A stretch of DNA of 64,000 nucleotides, taken from the NCBI GenBank assembly GCA_963724285.1, contig CAVRUD010000019.1, positions 236,076 to 300,075 on the forward strand, in the 5' to 3' direction. Position numbers and translations under genes: made by a program. How positions within the stretch are numbered: position 1 is the first letter of the stretch; the number at the start of each line of letters is the position of its first letter. The notes below the pieces were generated by a model. It had not been told where the DNA came from. It was given only the letters and a program-made list of their open reading frames with translations, and searched no databases. Source of the DNA: CAVRUD01 sp963724285. GTDB lineage: Bacteria; Chloroflexota; Chloroflexia; Thermomicrobiales; UBA6265. This document shows, in pieces, positions 1 through 10,119 of this stretch.

Positions 1-110
1 CCGCGTCGGCCGTGCGTCCGCCGATTGGCGGATTTTCAGATGATTTTGGTGGCGACCTGCGTAGGACGTCGGCGTGGGCCAGGCGTCGAGGACACCCGAC
101 GAACAGGGAG

Positions 111-2507
111 TCAGACGAGGCCGCGCTCGACGGCGATGCGCACGGCCTCGGCGCGGGTGTTGACCCCGAGCTTGGTGAGGATGTGGTGGACGTGGGTTTG
201 CGCTGTGCGGGGGCTGATGGAGAGCGCCGTGGCGATGCCAGGATTCGAGAGCCCTTGAGGTAACAGGCGCAGGACTTCGATCTCCCGCGCGGTCAGCCCG
301 AGGCGTGAACCCAGGAGCGTCGACGGTAGGGCCGGGAGATCGCCGTCGGGCGCGGTATCCGAAATCGCCTCCGCGATGGCTTCTTCAACCGACATCGCGC
401 GCCCCGATTCCCACGCTGCCACGAACGCCGCCTCACCCATTTGACTTCGGACGGCGGCCAGATAGCGCGCGTTCTCGGCCTGGTAGAAGGGCGGTACTGG
501 GACGTCACTCGCTTCGGCCAACGCCTCGCCCACCCCGAACAGCCGCACCGCGCGCTCCCGCTGCTCCTGGGCCGCCGCTGTTACGGCCAATCCCTCGAGG
601 CACACGGCGACGTTCCATTGGTTGTCAATCCGGTGACTCAGTACCAGCCCTTCCTTGAACAGATTCGTCGCTCGCTCGTACTCACCGAGCTGCAGCAATG
701 GTCGGCCCAGGCTACCCAGCGCCCCGGCAATGACATGATCGCTACCGAGCTGGCGAGCGAGCATCAGACCCTCTTCAAGGTACTCTGCCGCCTGTACGTT
801 TTTCCCCAGAAGGAGTGCGCTCGTGCCCATGGCGCCGAGCAAGTACGCGATTTCGATCGTATCGCCGACCGCACGCGCCAGACTCAACCCCTCCTCGTGC
901 AAGGCGAACGCACGCTCGTGATCGCCGTGGAATCGCGCCACCTGGCCCAACCCGCCCAGCGCAGCGCTGATCAAGGTCCGATCGCCCGCCGCCCGGGCCA
1001 GCGACAGGCTCTCGGTCAGCGGTGCTTCCGCCCGTTCGTAGTCGTCCAGATCGAAGGCCGTCATCCCGATCCCCAAGAGCACTCTGCCCCGGGCGGATGC
1101 CGATCCTCCACGATCCGCGGCCAGCGCCGCTTCCAACCACCGTTGCCCTTCGCGCGGGCGGCTGCGAACCGTCCAGAACAGGATCAGATCGCCGGCCATC
1201 TGGAGAACGAGGGCGTCCTCGTGCTCGATTGCCCATGTCAACGCTGCCCGCAGGTTGCCAAGCTCGGCTTCCAGATGATCGAACCACGCCAACTGGTGCG
1301 GACCTGCCAGCTCCGTCCGCGCTCGCTCCGCCAGCCGCGCATAGAAGCCCAGATGGGCGTGCCGCGCGTCATCGGCCTCCCCGCTCCTCTCCAACTGCTC
1401 CAGACCGAACTCGCGGATCGTCTCGAACATGACAAACCGTGGCTCACCGGACGTGCTTACTTGCGGGCGCAGAAGACTCTTAGCGACCAGCGAGGTGATG
1501 CCGTCGAGCACGGAGGCAGAGACGGAGAAAGACGGATCGGCAGCGGAATCGGCCACGTCGGCACGGAGCTCACCCCGCGGCGCGAGTTGGGCAATCTCCG
1601 GCCCGGCGACCGCCTCGGCACCCTTGAGGGAGCAGCCGCCGACGAAGACAGCGAGGTGGCGGAAGAGGGACTGCTCTTCCGGGGTGAGCAGGTCGTAACT
1701 CCAAGCGATCGCATCGCGCATCGTGTGAAACCTGGGCGGCTGATCGCGGGCGCCTGTATTCAGTAATGGCAGCCGATGCTCCAGGCGTGCCAGCAATGCA
1801 GAGGGCGAAAACTGCTCGATCCTCGTGGCCGCGAGTTCGATTGCCAGGGGGAGCCCGTCCAGCCTGTGACAGATCGCCGCGATAGTCGGTGCGTTTACAT
1901 GGTTCAACGTAAAGTCGGGCCGGACGGCCTGGGCCCGCGCGACAAAGAGTTGGATGGCCATGTTCTCGGAAAGGTCGACAAACGTTTCCGTGCCAGCAGG
2001 CGGGAGAGCGAGCGGTTCTACTGGGAATACCTGTTCGCCATAGAGATGCAAGCGTTCTCTACTGGTAACGAGCAGTCGCGAGCTGCCGACGGCGGTGAGC
2101 AGCGAGTCCACGAGCGCCGCCGCCGGTAACAGGTGCTCGAGATTGTCGATGACGAGGAGCAACGATTTGCCGGCTAGCCACGCGATTAGCCGCTCGCTCC
2201 ACGGGCGATCGCTCGCGTCGTGCACGCCGAGCGCATTGCCGATAGCCGCGCCGACAAGATCCGCGTCGCGCACGGGAGCTAGGTCGACGAAGCAAATACC
2301 ATCTGGGAATACACCAGTGAGGGTGGTGGCGATCGCGATCGCCAGACGGGTCTTGCCGACACCGCCCGGCCCGGTCAGCGTCACCAACCGGACATCGGGG
2401 CGGCGCAGGAGGTCGCACACGGCCGCGATCTCCCGCTCCCGTCCGATCAAGGGCGTGAGTGGGATGGGCAGCGTGCTAACGCGTGGGAGGGGCAGAGTGC
2501 TGGCCAC
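111..2507 (-). CDS. LuxR-type regulator with NB-ARC/AAA ATPase and TPR-like region
   Basis: Large cytoplasmic signal-transducing ATPase regulator. Near residues 45-53 is a Walker A (GPGGVGKT), followed by a Walker B-like LLLVIDNLEHL. A long helical, TPR-like middle (GRVLLGIGMTAFDLDDYERA and similar) leads to a C-terminal LuxR helix-turn-helix (GLTAREIEVLRLLPQGLSN...ALSISPRTAQTHVHHILTKLG). The order ATPase-TPR-LuxR is that of the LAL/AfsR-like regulators common in Chloroflexota. The frame is open up to 2819, but the N-terminal 104 residues of that version are Arg-rich and unlike a protein. I chose the GTG at 2507, preceded by a GGGGG run, giving MASTLPLPRVST before the family-typical LTPLIGRERE. 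The ligand and target genes are unknown. Confidence 0.85.
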   Translation of the reverse strand: MASTLPLPRVSTLPIPLTPLIGREREIAAVCDLLRRPDVRLVTLTGPGGVGKTRLAIAIATTLTGVFPDGICFVDLAPVRDADLVGAAIGNALGVHDASDRPWSERLIAWLAGKSLLLVIDNLEHLLPAAALVDSLLTAVGSSRLLVTSRERLHLYGEQVFPVEPLALPPAGTETFVDLSENMAIQLFVARAQAVRPDFTLNHVNAPTIAAICHRLDGLPLAIELAATRIEQFSPSALLARLEHRLPLLNTGARDQPPRFHTMRDAIAWSYDLLTPEEQSLFRHLAVFVGGCSLKGAEAVAGPEIAQLAPRGELRADVADSAADPSFSVSASVLDGITSLVAKSLLRPQVSTSGEPRFVMFETIREFGLEQLERSGEADDARHAHLGFYARLAERARTELAGPHQLAWFDHLEAELGNLRAALTWAIEHEDALVLQMAGDLILFWTVRSRPREGQRWLEAALAADRGGSASARGRVLLGIGMTAFDLDDYERAEAPLTESLSLARAAGDRTLISAALGGLGQVARFHGDHERAFALHEEGLSLARAVGDTIEIAYLLGAMGTSALLLGKNVQAAEYLEEGLMLARQLGSDHVIAGALGSLGRPLLQLGEYERATNLFKEGLVLSHRIDNQWNVAVCLEGLAVTAAAQEQRERAVRLFGVGEALAEASDVPVPPFYQAENARYLAAVRSQMGEAAFVAAWESGRAMSVEEAIAEAISDTAPDGDLPALPSTLLGSRLGLTAREIEVLRLLPQGLSNPGIATALSISPRTAQTHVHHILTKLGVNTRAEAVRIAVERGLV

Positions 2508-2918
2508 GGTGGGAGCCCCCGATCCGGTCGCGGTGTTGTCTTTCGTGGAGAACGCTACACGGGCCAGGGCCAGGACACAAGGTGCGATGTATGAGGCTCT
2601 GAGCCGAATGTGCCTCGAGCCCTCGGTCCGATGATACCGGTCACTCCGATCGCGCTGCCTGGAGGGACACCGCTTACGGTCGTGGCTACCGGCGTCCAGA
2701 GGCAGGGTGCGCCGTGCCGTGCGCGGTGGGGATGCGGTCCGCGCACCATCTGTGGTGCGCGACACGCGCCGCTCCGGTGTGGCACCATTCCGGCTGCCGA
2801 CCGGTCGATCGTTGTTCACCCGAAAGGCGCGCGTGATGCCTCGGCGAGGATGTACTCGTGCTGCAGGGGGCGTCGCTGTCCTCGGTCGGGCATTCGCCCT
2901 ACCACCCGCCGGTGCGGC

Positions 2919-3446
2919 ATGACCGGAGTCGCGATCCGCCGCGGGACGCTCGCCGATGCCGAGCGCATCGCCGATGTCTACGTGCGGACGAGCCGCGTCG
3001 CCGAGCGCGGGTACGTCCCGGACGCCGACCTAGATGCGATGACCCCCGCCGACTACCTGGACAGCTGGCGCCGACGCCTCGGCTCGCCGGACCCGCACGC
3101 CACCTGGGTCGCCGAGGTCGGCGGCGAGGTGGTCGGCTTCTGCTACACCGAGCCGAGTCCGGACGACGACGCGACGGCGGCGACCGGCCACGTGGACATG
3201 CTCTTCGTCCTGCCGGAGCACGCCGGCCGCGGCATCGGCGCGCGGCTCCTCGCGGACGGGGTCGCCCATCTCCGCACGTGGGGCTTCTCGGACGCGACCC
3301 TGTGGGTGCTCGTTCGCAACCACCGGACGCGGCGCTTCTACGAGCGCGAAGGCTGGACCGCCGCCGACGCCCGCAAGCGGTACGACCAAGAGGGCTATGC
3401 GATCGACCTCATCCGCTACGGTCGGCCGCTCGCCGCGCAGGACTGA
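2919..3446 (+). CDS. GNAT family N-acetyltransferase
   Basis: A 175-residue single-domain GNAT acetyltransferase, predicted to transfer acetyl from acetyl-CoA to an unknown amine. The acetyl-CoA pyrophosphate-binding motif is visible at about residues 97-111 (VLPEHAGRGIGARLL), preceded by the usual beta4 strand (HVDMLFV). Strand beta5 and the terminal FYEREGW motif follow (TLWVLVRNHRTRRFYEREGW). The ATG at 2919 gives the family-typical start MTGVAIRRGTLADAERIADV; the longer open frame upstream is Arg/Pro-rich read-through. It stands alone between a divergent regulator and a truncated nitrilase. Confidence 0.85.
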   Translation: MTGVAIRRGTLADAERIADVYVRTSRVAERGYVPDADLDAMTPADYLDSWRRRLGSPDPHATWVAEVGGEVVGFCYTEPSPDDDATAATGHVDMLFVLPEHAGRGIGARLLADGVAHLRTWGFSDATLWVLVRNHRTRRFYEREGWTAADARKRYDQEGYAIDLIRYGRPLAAQD

Positions 3447-3628
3447 CCCGCCAACCGACCGACGGCCGGGCGCCCGGCACGACGGAGGACGCGCACGAAC
3501 CGCCGGTCCGGCTCCTCGGTGTCCGGTCTCGGCCGCCGCACCGCCCCCGGCCGCGCCGCCGCCGTCGGGTCCGCCCCCGCCCGGATAGGTTCGAAGCCCA
3601 ACCAACGCCGCGTGCGGTCGGCCGCACC

Positions 3629-4246
3629 GGCACGAGAGGATTACACAGGTACCTTGGCAAGCACCGCAAGCTGATGCCGACAGGGCCCGAGCGGCTCGTC
3701 TGGGGCTTCGGCGACGGCTCGACCATGCCGGTCTTCGCCACGGAGATCGGGGCAATCGGGGCGGTGATCTGCTGGGAGAACTACATGCCGCTGCTGCGGA
3801 CGGCCATGTACGCCAAGGGCGTCCAACTCTACTGCGCGCCGACGGCCGACGGCCGCGACAGCTGGCTGGCGACCGTCCGCCACATCGCCTGCGAGGGGCG
3901 CTGCTTCGTGCTCTCCTGCAACCAGTTCTGCCGGCGACGGGACTACCCGCCGGAGTTCGTCACCCCGTTCGGCGACGACCCGGAGACGGTGCTCTCGCCC
4001 GGCGGCAGCTGCATCGTCGATCCGAACGGGGTGATTGTTGCGGGCCCGGACTACGCCGGCGAGGCGATCCTCGTCGCCGACCTCGACCTCGCCGAGATCG
4101 CGCGGGCGAAGTTCACCTTCGACGCCGTCGGTCACTACTCGCGCCTGGACGTGTTCCGCCTCGAGGTGAACGAACGGCCGACGCCGGCGGTGCCAGTGGA
4201 GCCCGAGGCGCCCATGGTCGGCCCGCCGGCGACGTCGGCGCCGTAG
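3629..4246 (+). pseudogene. Nitrilase/carbon-nitrogen hydrolase, C-terminal remnant
   Basis: The C-terminal two thirds of a nitrilase-superfamily enzyme. The conserved lysine region is present (GKHRKLMPTGPERLVWGFGDG), as is the catalytic cysteine motif (GAVICWENYMP), then AMYAKGVQLYCAPTADGRD and a typical end (AEIARAKFTFDAVGHYSRLDVFRLEV). The N-terminal part carrying the catalytic glutamate is absent: upstream in this frame the sequence is low-complexity Arg/Pro. The join near 3629 looks like a deletion scar just after the GNAT gene. A functional enzyme is not expected. Confidence 0.8.
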
Positions 4247-4554
4247 CTGGGCTCCCCTGGGTGCCTCGCCGCGACGGGCGAGCGCTCCCGCGGCGTCGGG
4301 GAACCGGTCCGCGCCACCGTCTCGCCAACTGCCAAGAGTACAGCGAACCCCGCCGATGGACTGGACCGCGTTAGGTCAGTGTCGGCATTTGGCCTTCAGC
4401 GCCACCGCGTTCCGCCGGCAGTCTTGCCGGGCACGTCCTCCCCGGCCGACGAATCGTCCGAGCGTAGGCCGCGGCAGGTGGTACGATCGCGAGGCGGGCG
4501 GCGGGTCGTCGGGCTGGCCCACCGCGCCACCGCGACCTGGAACGGAGGAGACCG
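4247..4554. other. Intergenic, no gene recognised
   Basis: About 300 bases between the nitrilase remnant and the endonuclease-like pseudogene. The only recognisable signal is a good ribosome-binding site (ACGGAGGAGA) just before the ATG at 4555. Confidence 0.5.
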
Positions 4555-5343
4555 ATGGCGGTCGTGCGCGTGATGAGCGTCAAAGTCCTCTCGTCCGCGC
4601 TGGGGCCGCTCGGGCCGACCTCAACGCGCGGACGATCCGGCGCTGTGCGCCGGACCTGATCGGCTTCCAGGAGTTGGACGCCGGCCACCGCGCCACCTAC
4701 GCCAAGCGCCTGGTGGACTACGACGGCGTCGCCGTCGACGAGGACGCCGCGGCCGTCTACTGGCGCGCCGACCGCTTCGAGCGCCTCGGAAACGGCACTT
4801 TCTTCCTCGACGCCGACCCGGCGGCGCGCGTGCCGGACTGGGGCGCCGAGGACCCGTTGGACGCCACCTGAGTCCACCGGCGCCGCTGGGCCGACGGCCA
4901 GGAGCTGCCGCACCTCAACACCCACTTTGACGACGAGAGCGAGCGCTCCCGGGTCGAGTGCGCCATGATCGTGGTCGCCCGCCTGGAGCGGCTGTGGGCC
5001 GAGCGGGGCGGGTCGCCGGCGGTGGTGACGGGCGACTTCAACTGCAACCCCTGGTCCCCCGCCTACCACAGCTTCCTCGCCGCCGGCTACGTCGACGCCT
5101 CCCGCGCCGCCGGCCACGGCGACTCGGCCGCGACTAGCACCTTCCACGGCTTCCAGGGGGGCCTCCTTCGGGCTGGAGTGAGGCGACCAGGCCTTCTGGC
5201 GGGTGGACTCGGTCCTGGCGCGGGACGGGGTCGAGCGGCGGTGCCAGATCGCCTCGTGCACGATCGTCCGCGATGCCGAGCCGCCGGTCTACCCGAGCGA
5301 CCACTGGCCGGTCGTCGCCGAGTTGCTGCTGCTGCCCGACTGA
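4555..5343 (+). pseudogene. Endonuclease/exonuclease/phosphatase family gene, multiply broken
   Basis: Remains of an EEP-fold phosphoesterase of about 260 residues. Conserved blocks are split over frames: the start MAVVRVMSVKVL (4555, strong RBS), then after a frameshift near 4600 LNARTIRRCAPDLIGFQELDAGH (metal-binding Glu), then an in-frame TGA at 4869-4871 where a Trp would fit. The same frame continues (HLNTHFDDESERSR...VVTGDFNCNPWSPAY, with the catalytic Asp/Asn). Near 5165 the frame shifts again to GASFGLE-stop-GDQAFWRVDSVLARDGVE...YPSDHWPVVAELLLLPD, where the terminal SDHWP catalytic histidine is kept. Two in-frame stops and two frameshifts make this a pseudogene unless the sequence is faulty. 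Confidence 0.8.
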
Positions 5344-5387
5344 GCCGCCCACCCGGGTGTGCCCGGCAGCGACAATGCGGACAAGAG

Positions 5388-5406
5388 TCCCTACAGCGGC
5401 ACTTCG
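5388..5406 (+). repeat. Solo copy of a MITE terminal repeat
   Basis: The 19-base string TCCCTACAGCGGCACTTCG differs at one base from the left terminal repeat of the 144-bp element at 28474-28617. No matching inverted end was seen nearby, so this is a solo end or a decayed element lying just after the endonuclease-like pseudogene. Confidence 0.5.
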
Positions 5407-5609
5407 CTTCCTCATCCTTGACTCGTATGTTCACTTCGGCGTGGCAATGCAAACACCTGAGGCCGCGGGCATCGAGCCTCTACTAACCACACCAGTGCCT
5501 TCGGACGGCGCATACTACTGGGATCGTCGATCCGACCGCCTCGTGACGGGCGTCGTCCGGCGTGGCACGGTGGCGTATGCCCGACCGACGATGCGAAGGG
5601 AGACCCCGG

Positions 5610-6365
5610 ATGGAGGATTACACCGGACTCGCCGCGGTCGCCTGGGAACTCTTCTCGGGCGAGGAGCCGGGGCGCGACCACCCGTTCTTTGCTCGCCTCC
5701 TCGCGGTGAACCCCGGTCCCACGCTCGACGTCGGGTGCGGCACCGGACGCCTCTTGCTGCCGCTTTTGGAGGCGGGGCACGAGGTCGAGGGAGTCGAGCC
5801 GTCCGCCGACATGCGCGCGATCCTGCACCGCAGGGCCGCAGACCGGGGGCTGACGCCGGTCGTCCACGACCAGGCGATGCAGGCGCTGGACTTGCCCCGC
5901 GCGTATCGGATCATCTTCGTGCCCTGCGGCTCCTTTCAGCTGGTACTCGACCGTGCCGAAGCGCGCGAGACGCTGCGCCGCTTCCATGCGCACCTGGAGC
6001 CGGGAGGTGTCCTGGTGCTGATCGTCTACCCCATGTGGGATGTGGAGCGCACGGCGCTCGGCGAGTGGGCATTTCGCGCGCGGGAGCCCTTGCCGGACGG
6101 CAGCGAACTGCAGAAGCACGCGCGGGTCGACGCCGTCCACTTGATCGACCAGACGCTGGAGGAGACCGTCCGCTACCGGCGCCTGCGCGACGGGGAGGTC
6201 GTCGAGGAGCAGCTCAGCTCCGGGGGCGAGCGGTGGTACTACCCGCACGAGCTGACGCTGATGCTGGAGCGGGCCGGCTTCGGTGAGGTCCGCATCACCG
6301 GCAACTACACCGACGCGGCGCCGACCGACGGCGACCATGTGCTCGGGTTCGTCGCGACCAGATGA
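5610..6365 (+). CDS. Class I SAM-dependent methyltransferase
   Basis: A 251-residue methyltransferase with the Rossmann SAM-binding motif I (PTLDVGCGTGRLLLPLLEAGHEVEGVEPS, about residues 35-60), an acidic loop after beta2 (GVEPSADM) and motif-IV-like IIFVPCGSFQLVLD. The C-terminal half (VEEQLSSGGERWYYPHELTLMLERAGF) is typical of the 25-type methyltransferase domain. The ATG at 5610 has a clear RBS (GAAGGGAGA) 5-8 bases upstream; an earlier ATG at 5562 adds 16 unconserved residues. It is intact, unlike its neighbours. The substrate is unknown. Confidence 0.85.
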   Translation: MEDYTGLAAVAWELFSGEEPGRDHPFFARLLAVNPGPTLDVGCGTGRLLLPLLEAGHEVEGVEPSADMRAILHRRAADRGLTPVVHDQAMQALDLPRAYRIIFVPCGSFQLVLDRAEARETLRRFHAHLEPGGVLVLIVYPMWDVERTALGEWAFRAREPLPDGSELQKHARVDAVHLIDQTLEETVRYRRLRDGEVVEEQLSSGGERWYYPHELTLMLERAGFGEVRITGNYTDAAPTDGDHVLGFVATR

Positions 6366-6401
6366 GCGCGTGTCCGAACCATTCATGGGTCCGCTGGGTC
6401 C

Positions 6402-7007
6402 CTAACGGCAGTCATTGGTAAGTCCACACGAGCCTTGCCAATCTCTTCTGATTAGCAAATCTAAGTGGTTTAACAACATCCATTCGATAGCTGCAAACGT
6501 GCGTAAAGGATGCTCTGGCGAGGCGAGATATCGGGAAGCGGGACGTGGGCGCGGATGCCCACGTCCTCTTCGAGTCGGGGCGCACCGTTGAGCTCGGATC
6601 CTTCCTCGACCGACCGCGCCGCCGCGCCGCCGAACAGTTCGCCAACGTGCGTTCGGGCGTCGGCGAAGAAGCGAGGCACGAGGGAATCGGGGCCGGCGTC
6701 GGCACGCACCCGCGTCACGTCGAAGACGAGCTCTGGGCCCCAGACCAGCCCCGCCTCCTGGCACACGTCGACGACCAGCTCGAAGAAGCGCTCGAAGTTC
6801 GGGAGACCGAGCCGCTGCCGGATGCGGGTCAGGCCGGAGTGGTCGGGGAGGTCCTCGCTCGGAGGAGCCCTCCCGCGCCCACACCCGGACAAAGCCAACG
6901 TCGAGTATGACCTCCAAGTGGAGACAGTAGTTGTCCGGCGGGACCAGGACCTCCAGCGAGACTGCGATCGGTTGGTCGAGGCGGCGGGGTTTGAGCGGAC
7001 CGAGCAT
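6402..7007 (-). pseudogene. IS1182-like transposase fragment
   Basis: A decayed, internally deleted transposase related to the element at 26766-28469. The N-terminal block (VSLEVLVPPDNYCLHLEVILDVGFVRV) matches VSLEDLVPPDHFYRHLERTLDLAFVRD there. After a frameshift and loss of the DUF772-type middle, DLPDHSGLTRIRQRLGLPNFERFFE and GLVWGPELVFDVTRVRADA match the DHSSLTRIRERYG and GLVWGQELYIDSTDVAANA blocks. The catalytic Asp region is altered and the C-terminal half is gone, so it is not functional. It lies between two intact plus-strand genes. The tail near 6402-6500 has lower GC than its surroundings. Confidence 0.75.
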
Positions 7008-7224
7008 GGGGAGGCTCCGGGGCGATCAACCGACACGCGGGGCAGGCGGTCTAACCGCCCGCGCCAAGCGATCGCCCCAACCTTCTGCCGGCACCCTGGT
7101 GGGTGGGTGGCAATCTCGCGATGGCGCGGGCGATCTTGGCGCACCCGGACCTGCCCGCCTATAGTGACCGCACCGTGTGGTTTCGCCCGTCGGCGCTGCC
7201 GCGCCGCGATCACCGGGAGGCCCT

Positions 7225-8448
7225 ATGGCGGACGATGACGGACGCCCGGAGCTGCGCTACCACCAGGATGACGACGGCACGACCCGGATCGAGGTGGCCC
7301 TCGACGGGCGCCCGGTCAGCGACCTACGCATCACTCCGCTCACGGTCGCCATCGGCATCGCCCGCGTCCGCGTGGACGGGATCGGCGGAGTCGAGACCGC
7401 GGAGGACTGCCGCGGGCGGGGCTTCGCCCGCCGCACGCTGGAGGCGGCCGTCGTCCGCATGCGCGATGGGTCCGCCGGCCCCGCTGGTCCGGCCGCGCTC
7501 TCACTCCTCTTCGGACTGCCCAATTTCTATGAGAAGTTCGGCTACGCGACGGCCGGGCCGGAGCTCTCGCTCTCCCTGACCGGGCTCAAGCCCGCCCGCC
7601 CGCTGCCGGCAGGGTGGACGGATCGACCATGCGCGCCGGGCGATCTGCCCGCCCTCCACGCTCACTACGAGCGGAGCATCGCGCGGTCGGTCGGCGCGGT
7701 CGTGCGTCGTCCCGAGTGCCGCGCCTGGTCGACGCTGGCGGTGACCGCGGCCGATCCGCATCGGGAGGAGTGCCGCGTCGTCGTCGATCCGAGCGGGGCA
7801 GTGGCGGCCTACGCCTGGCGCGCGCGGGAGTTCTGGCCGGTCGACACCGAGGAGGAGACGCCCGATGCCCTGACCATCGGTGAGGCGATCGCCGCCGGAC
7901 CGGCGGCGGCCGACGCGCTGCTGGCGACCTGCCGCGCCTGGGCGGTCGCGGAGGCGGCGCGCCGGCCGGCCATCGTCCGCGCCAAGCTCTACGTGCCCCT
8001 TGACGGCCCGGTCTACGCGGCGGCGATGCGGCAAGACGCGACCCTTGAGCTCATCTGGCGGCCGAGTGGCCACTTCATGGCGCGGACGCTGGACGCCGGC
8101 CGGCTGCTGGAAGCGCTTGAACCAGAGTTGAACCGCCGGGCGGCGAAGGCGGCAATCACCGCTTCCGGCGCGCTTCGGATCGTGACCGAGGTGGGTGCGG
8201 CGACCCTGGACATGTCGCCACGCGGGGTCGCCGTTCGGCGCGGCAACCGCGCCGCCGGCCCCCATGGCACCGCGCCGGAGACGGTCGAACTACCCCAGCA
8301 GGATCTGGCCCGCCTCGCCTTCGGCACCTTCCCGACCGGCGAGCTCCTCGACCGCCTCGCGCAACCGCCCACGGCGTTGGCGCGGCAGTGGCTGGAGGTC
8401 GTGTTCCCCCAGCGCGCTCCTTACACCCACCTGGCCGACTGGATCTGA
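7225..8448 (+). CDS. Eis-like GNAT acetyltransferase with sterol-carrier-type C-terminal domain
   Basis: A 407-residue protein of the enhanced-intracellular-survival type. It has an N-terminal GNAT (VETAEDCRGRGFARRTLEAAVVRM, acetyl-CoA loop about residues 53-70; LFGLPNFYEKFGYATAG), a middle GNAT-like half and a C-terminal SCP2-like domain (SGALRIVTEVGAATLDMSPRG...LPQQDLARLAFGTFP). The length matches the family (about 400). The ATG at 7225 follows GGGAGGCCCT. Relatives acetylate aminoglycosides or protein lysines; the substrate here cannot be read from sequence. The gene is intact. Confidence 0.85.
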   Translation: MADDDGRPELRYHQDDDGTTRIEVALDGRPVSDLRITPLTVAIGIARVRVDGIGGVETAEDCRGRGFARRTLEAAVVRMRDGSAGPAGPAALSLLFGLPNFYEKFGYATAGPELSLSLTGLKPARPLPAGWTDRPCAPGDLPALHAHYERSIARSVGAVVRRPECRAWSTLAVTAADPHREECRVVVDPSGAVAAYAWRAREFWPVDTEEETPDALTIGEAIAAGPAAADALLATCRAWAVAEAARRPAIVRAKLYVPLDGPVYAAAMRQDATLELIWRPSGHFMARTLDAGRLLEALEPELNRRAAKAAITASGALRIVTEVGAATLDMSPRGVAVRRGNRAAGPHGTAPETVELPQQDLARLAFGTFPTGELLDRLAQPPTALARQWLEVVFPQRAPYTHLADWI

Positions 8449-8624
8449 GGACCGTCGCCGGCCAGGCACCCACGCCCCCAACGCGCGGGCTGGCGCGCCC
8501 TGCTGCGAGGTGCTGGAGCCGATCCCGCCGAGGGGTCCCGAATGCCGATGGCGGCATCCCAAGGGACCAGTCGGCCCGCGCACCGGTCGCCAGACGCCCG
8601 CGACGACCAGGCCCGGCCCTGTTT

Positions 8625-9367
8625 TCAACAAGCTGAATGCTTGAGCGTGCCTTGGTTCGAAGATGGCTGTTCGCCGAGTGTGCGTCGACCGCGGCGAGGA
8701 CACCGCCATTGGGCCCCATGCTCGGCCTCCTCCAGTCGGACCAACACCTGGTGCGCGCCACCAGTGCCGAGGGCGCTGGTCCTGACTACCGCCACGCCGT
8801 AACGCTCGTCGTCCAGGCACAGCGACTCGCCCACCCGGACCAGCACGCCTAAATGTTTCCAACCTGATTCTGCGGCGTGATAGGTGTTGCCTCTAGCAAG
8901 AAGGTCGCTCCGCCGACCATGCAAGGGGGCGACACCCGTGGTGGCGATCGACGCATCACTCAACCTCCAGATGGAAGCATTTGGCGCGACCGTTGGAGTC
9001 GACCCGCCCGGGTCGAGCGACAGCAGCTTGTGCCTGAGGTCGTCCTCCCAGAACAGCCGGTCGTGCCCCACGCCGGGGGGCATCAGCTCCGGCGCCTCCG
9101 GCGCCTCCTGGGAGAGCAGGGCATTCTCGTAGCGGCGGATGAGCTCCTGGACCTCCCCGTCCTGCATGAGGCGGAGCGCGAGCCAGGCATTGGGATCCGA
9201 CACCGCGTTCCGGGCTATCAGCGCGTGGTCGGGGCCAGGTCCAGTCGGTCACCCGCGATGAGTTCAGTGGCGCCGCCCGTGTCCCCGACGTTGGCAGCGT
9301 TGGCCACGGCAACGCCGGATGCGCCGAAATCCACCACTGCTGCGAGCGGATCGCGCAAAACCCTCAT
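8625..9367 (-). pseudogene. Unrecognised, frameshifted protein-coding remnant
   Basis: Protein-like minus-strand sequence that I cannot assign. It starts at an ATG at 9367 (MRVLRDPLAAVVDFGASGVAVANAANVGDTGGATELIAGD). A one-base frameshift near 9220 then moves it into DHALIARNAVSDPNAWLALRL and the block MQDGEVQELIRRYENALLSQ, followed by LMPPGVGHDRLFWEDDLRHKLLSLDP. The join is inferred because the reading continues smoothly across the shift. The last 90 residues (from about 8900) look less natural. Function unknown. Confidence 0.4.
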
Positions 9368-10119
9368 GGGCCGCCGCGCTTGGGGTGAAGGTCAGACGAC
9401 AACGGGGGGCCCTTTGGGAGCAGTGGTGCTCGGCGCCTCATCGACCAGCCGCCAGAGCGCCAACCCGACGCGGCCGGCGCCGAGGTTCAGGGGAAGGGCA
9501 GCGACCGAACGACCGTTGGCCCGCAGCGGGTCCACCGAGGAGCGCCCGCCGGCAGACGGGGTGGGACAGTGGACGCGGGAGGCGGCCGAACGGCGATGCG
9601 TCTACTCGTGAATCCCTCCGTCGGAAGTACTGCCGGCCGGCCCACCCGACGTCGTCGAACGTCCCGGGACGTGCCCCCAATCCTCCGACTGCGGGCACGA
9701 TGGTCCTTCTTCGTCGGCCATGCACAGGTCGATGGGCTCGATGCTCGACTAGACGCCCGTCGCCACGCCGAACACCTCGACCTCGACTGTCAAGGCGTCG
9801 GTCCGCTTCGAGACGCGGTGCTCACGGTATGCGGTCGCAGAAGAAGCCGGTCCCGAGGCAGACCGAGCAGTCCGGGTCGCTTGGGCGGTCAACGCCGCGA
9901 CCGGCGCTGGCATCGCAGCGGCGCGACGGGTTCAGTCGGACTTCGCCAGCCTCGCCAGCCCTGCCCATCCCCAGATAGTCCAGCCCGCCGAGCCCGTCTC
10001 CGGCCAGGCCGTCTAGCGCGTCTTCGAACCGAGGGTTAAGCTTCTCGCTCACCACTTCGGGCAGCGTGCAGACCTCCGTCCGCGTCGACGGCGACCGTCG
10101 GTCATCGTGCGAGGAGAGC
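9368..10119 (-). other. Degenerate coding-like tract, no intact gene
   Basis: No intact gene. On the minus strand short protein-like stretches occur in changing frames: LNLGAGRVGLALWRLVDEAP near 9430-9500, LTVEVEVFGVATGV near 9760-9800, and DCSVCLGTGFFCD near 9825-9870. They may belong to the same decayed secreted protein as the block at 8625-9367. The end of the tract carries the RBS (GAGGAGAGC) of the PHP gene on the plus strand. Confidence 0.35.

Noticed and set aside
441..1766. Long plus-strand open frame opposite the LuxR-type regulator
   Set aside because: It is the antisense of a well-supported gene with Walker and LuxR motifs; its own composition (Arg/Gln/Pro-rich) is not protein-like.
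8613..8640. String resembling the IS1182 right end (CCCTGTTTTCAACAAGCTG)
   Set aside because: Only a partial match to the 20-bp end, with no partner or transposase within range; not strong enough to call an element end.
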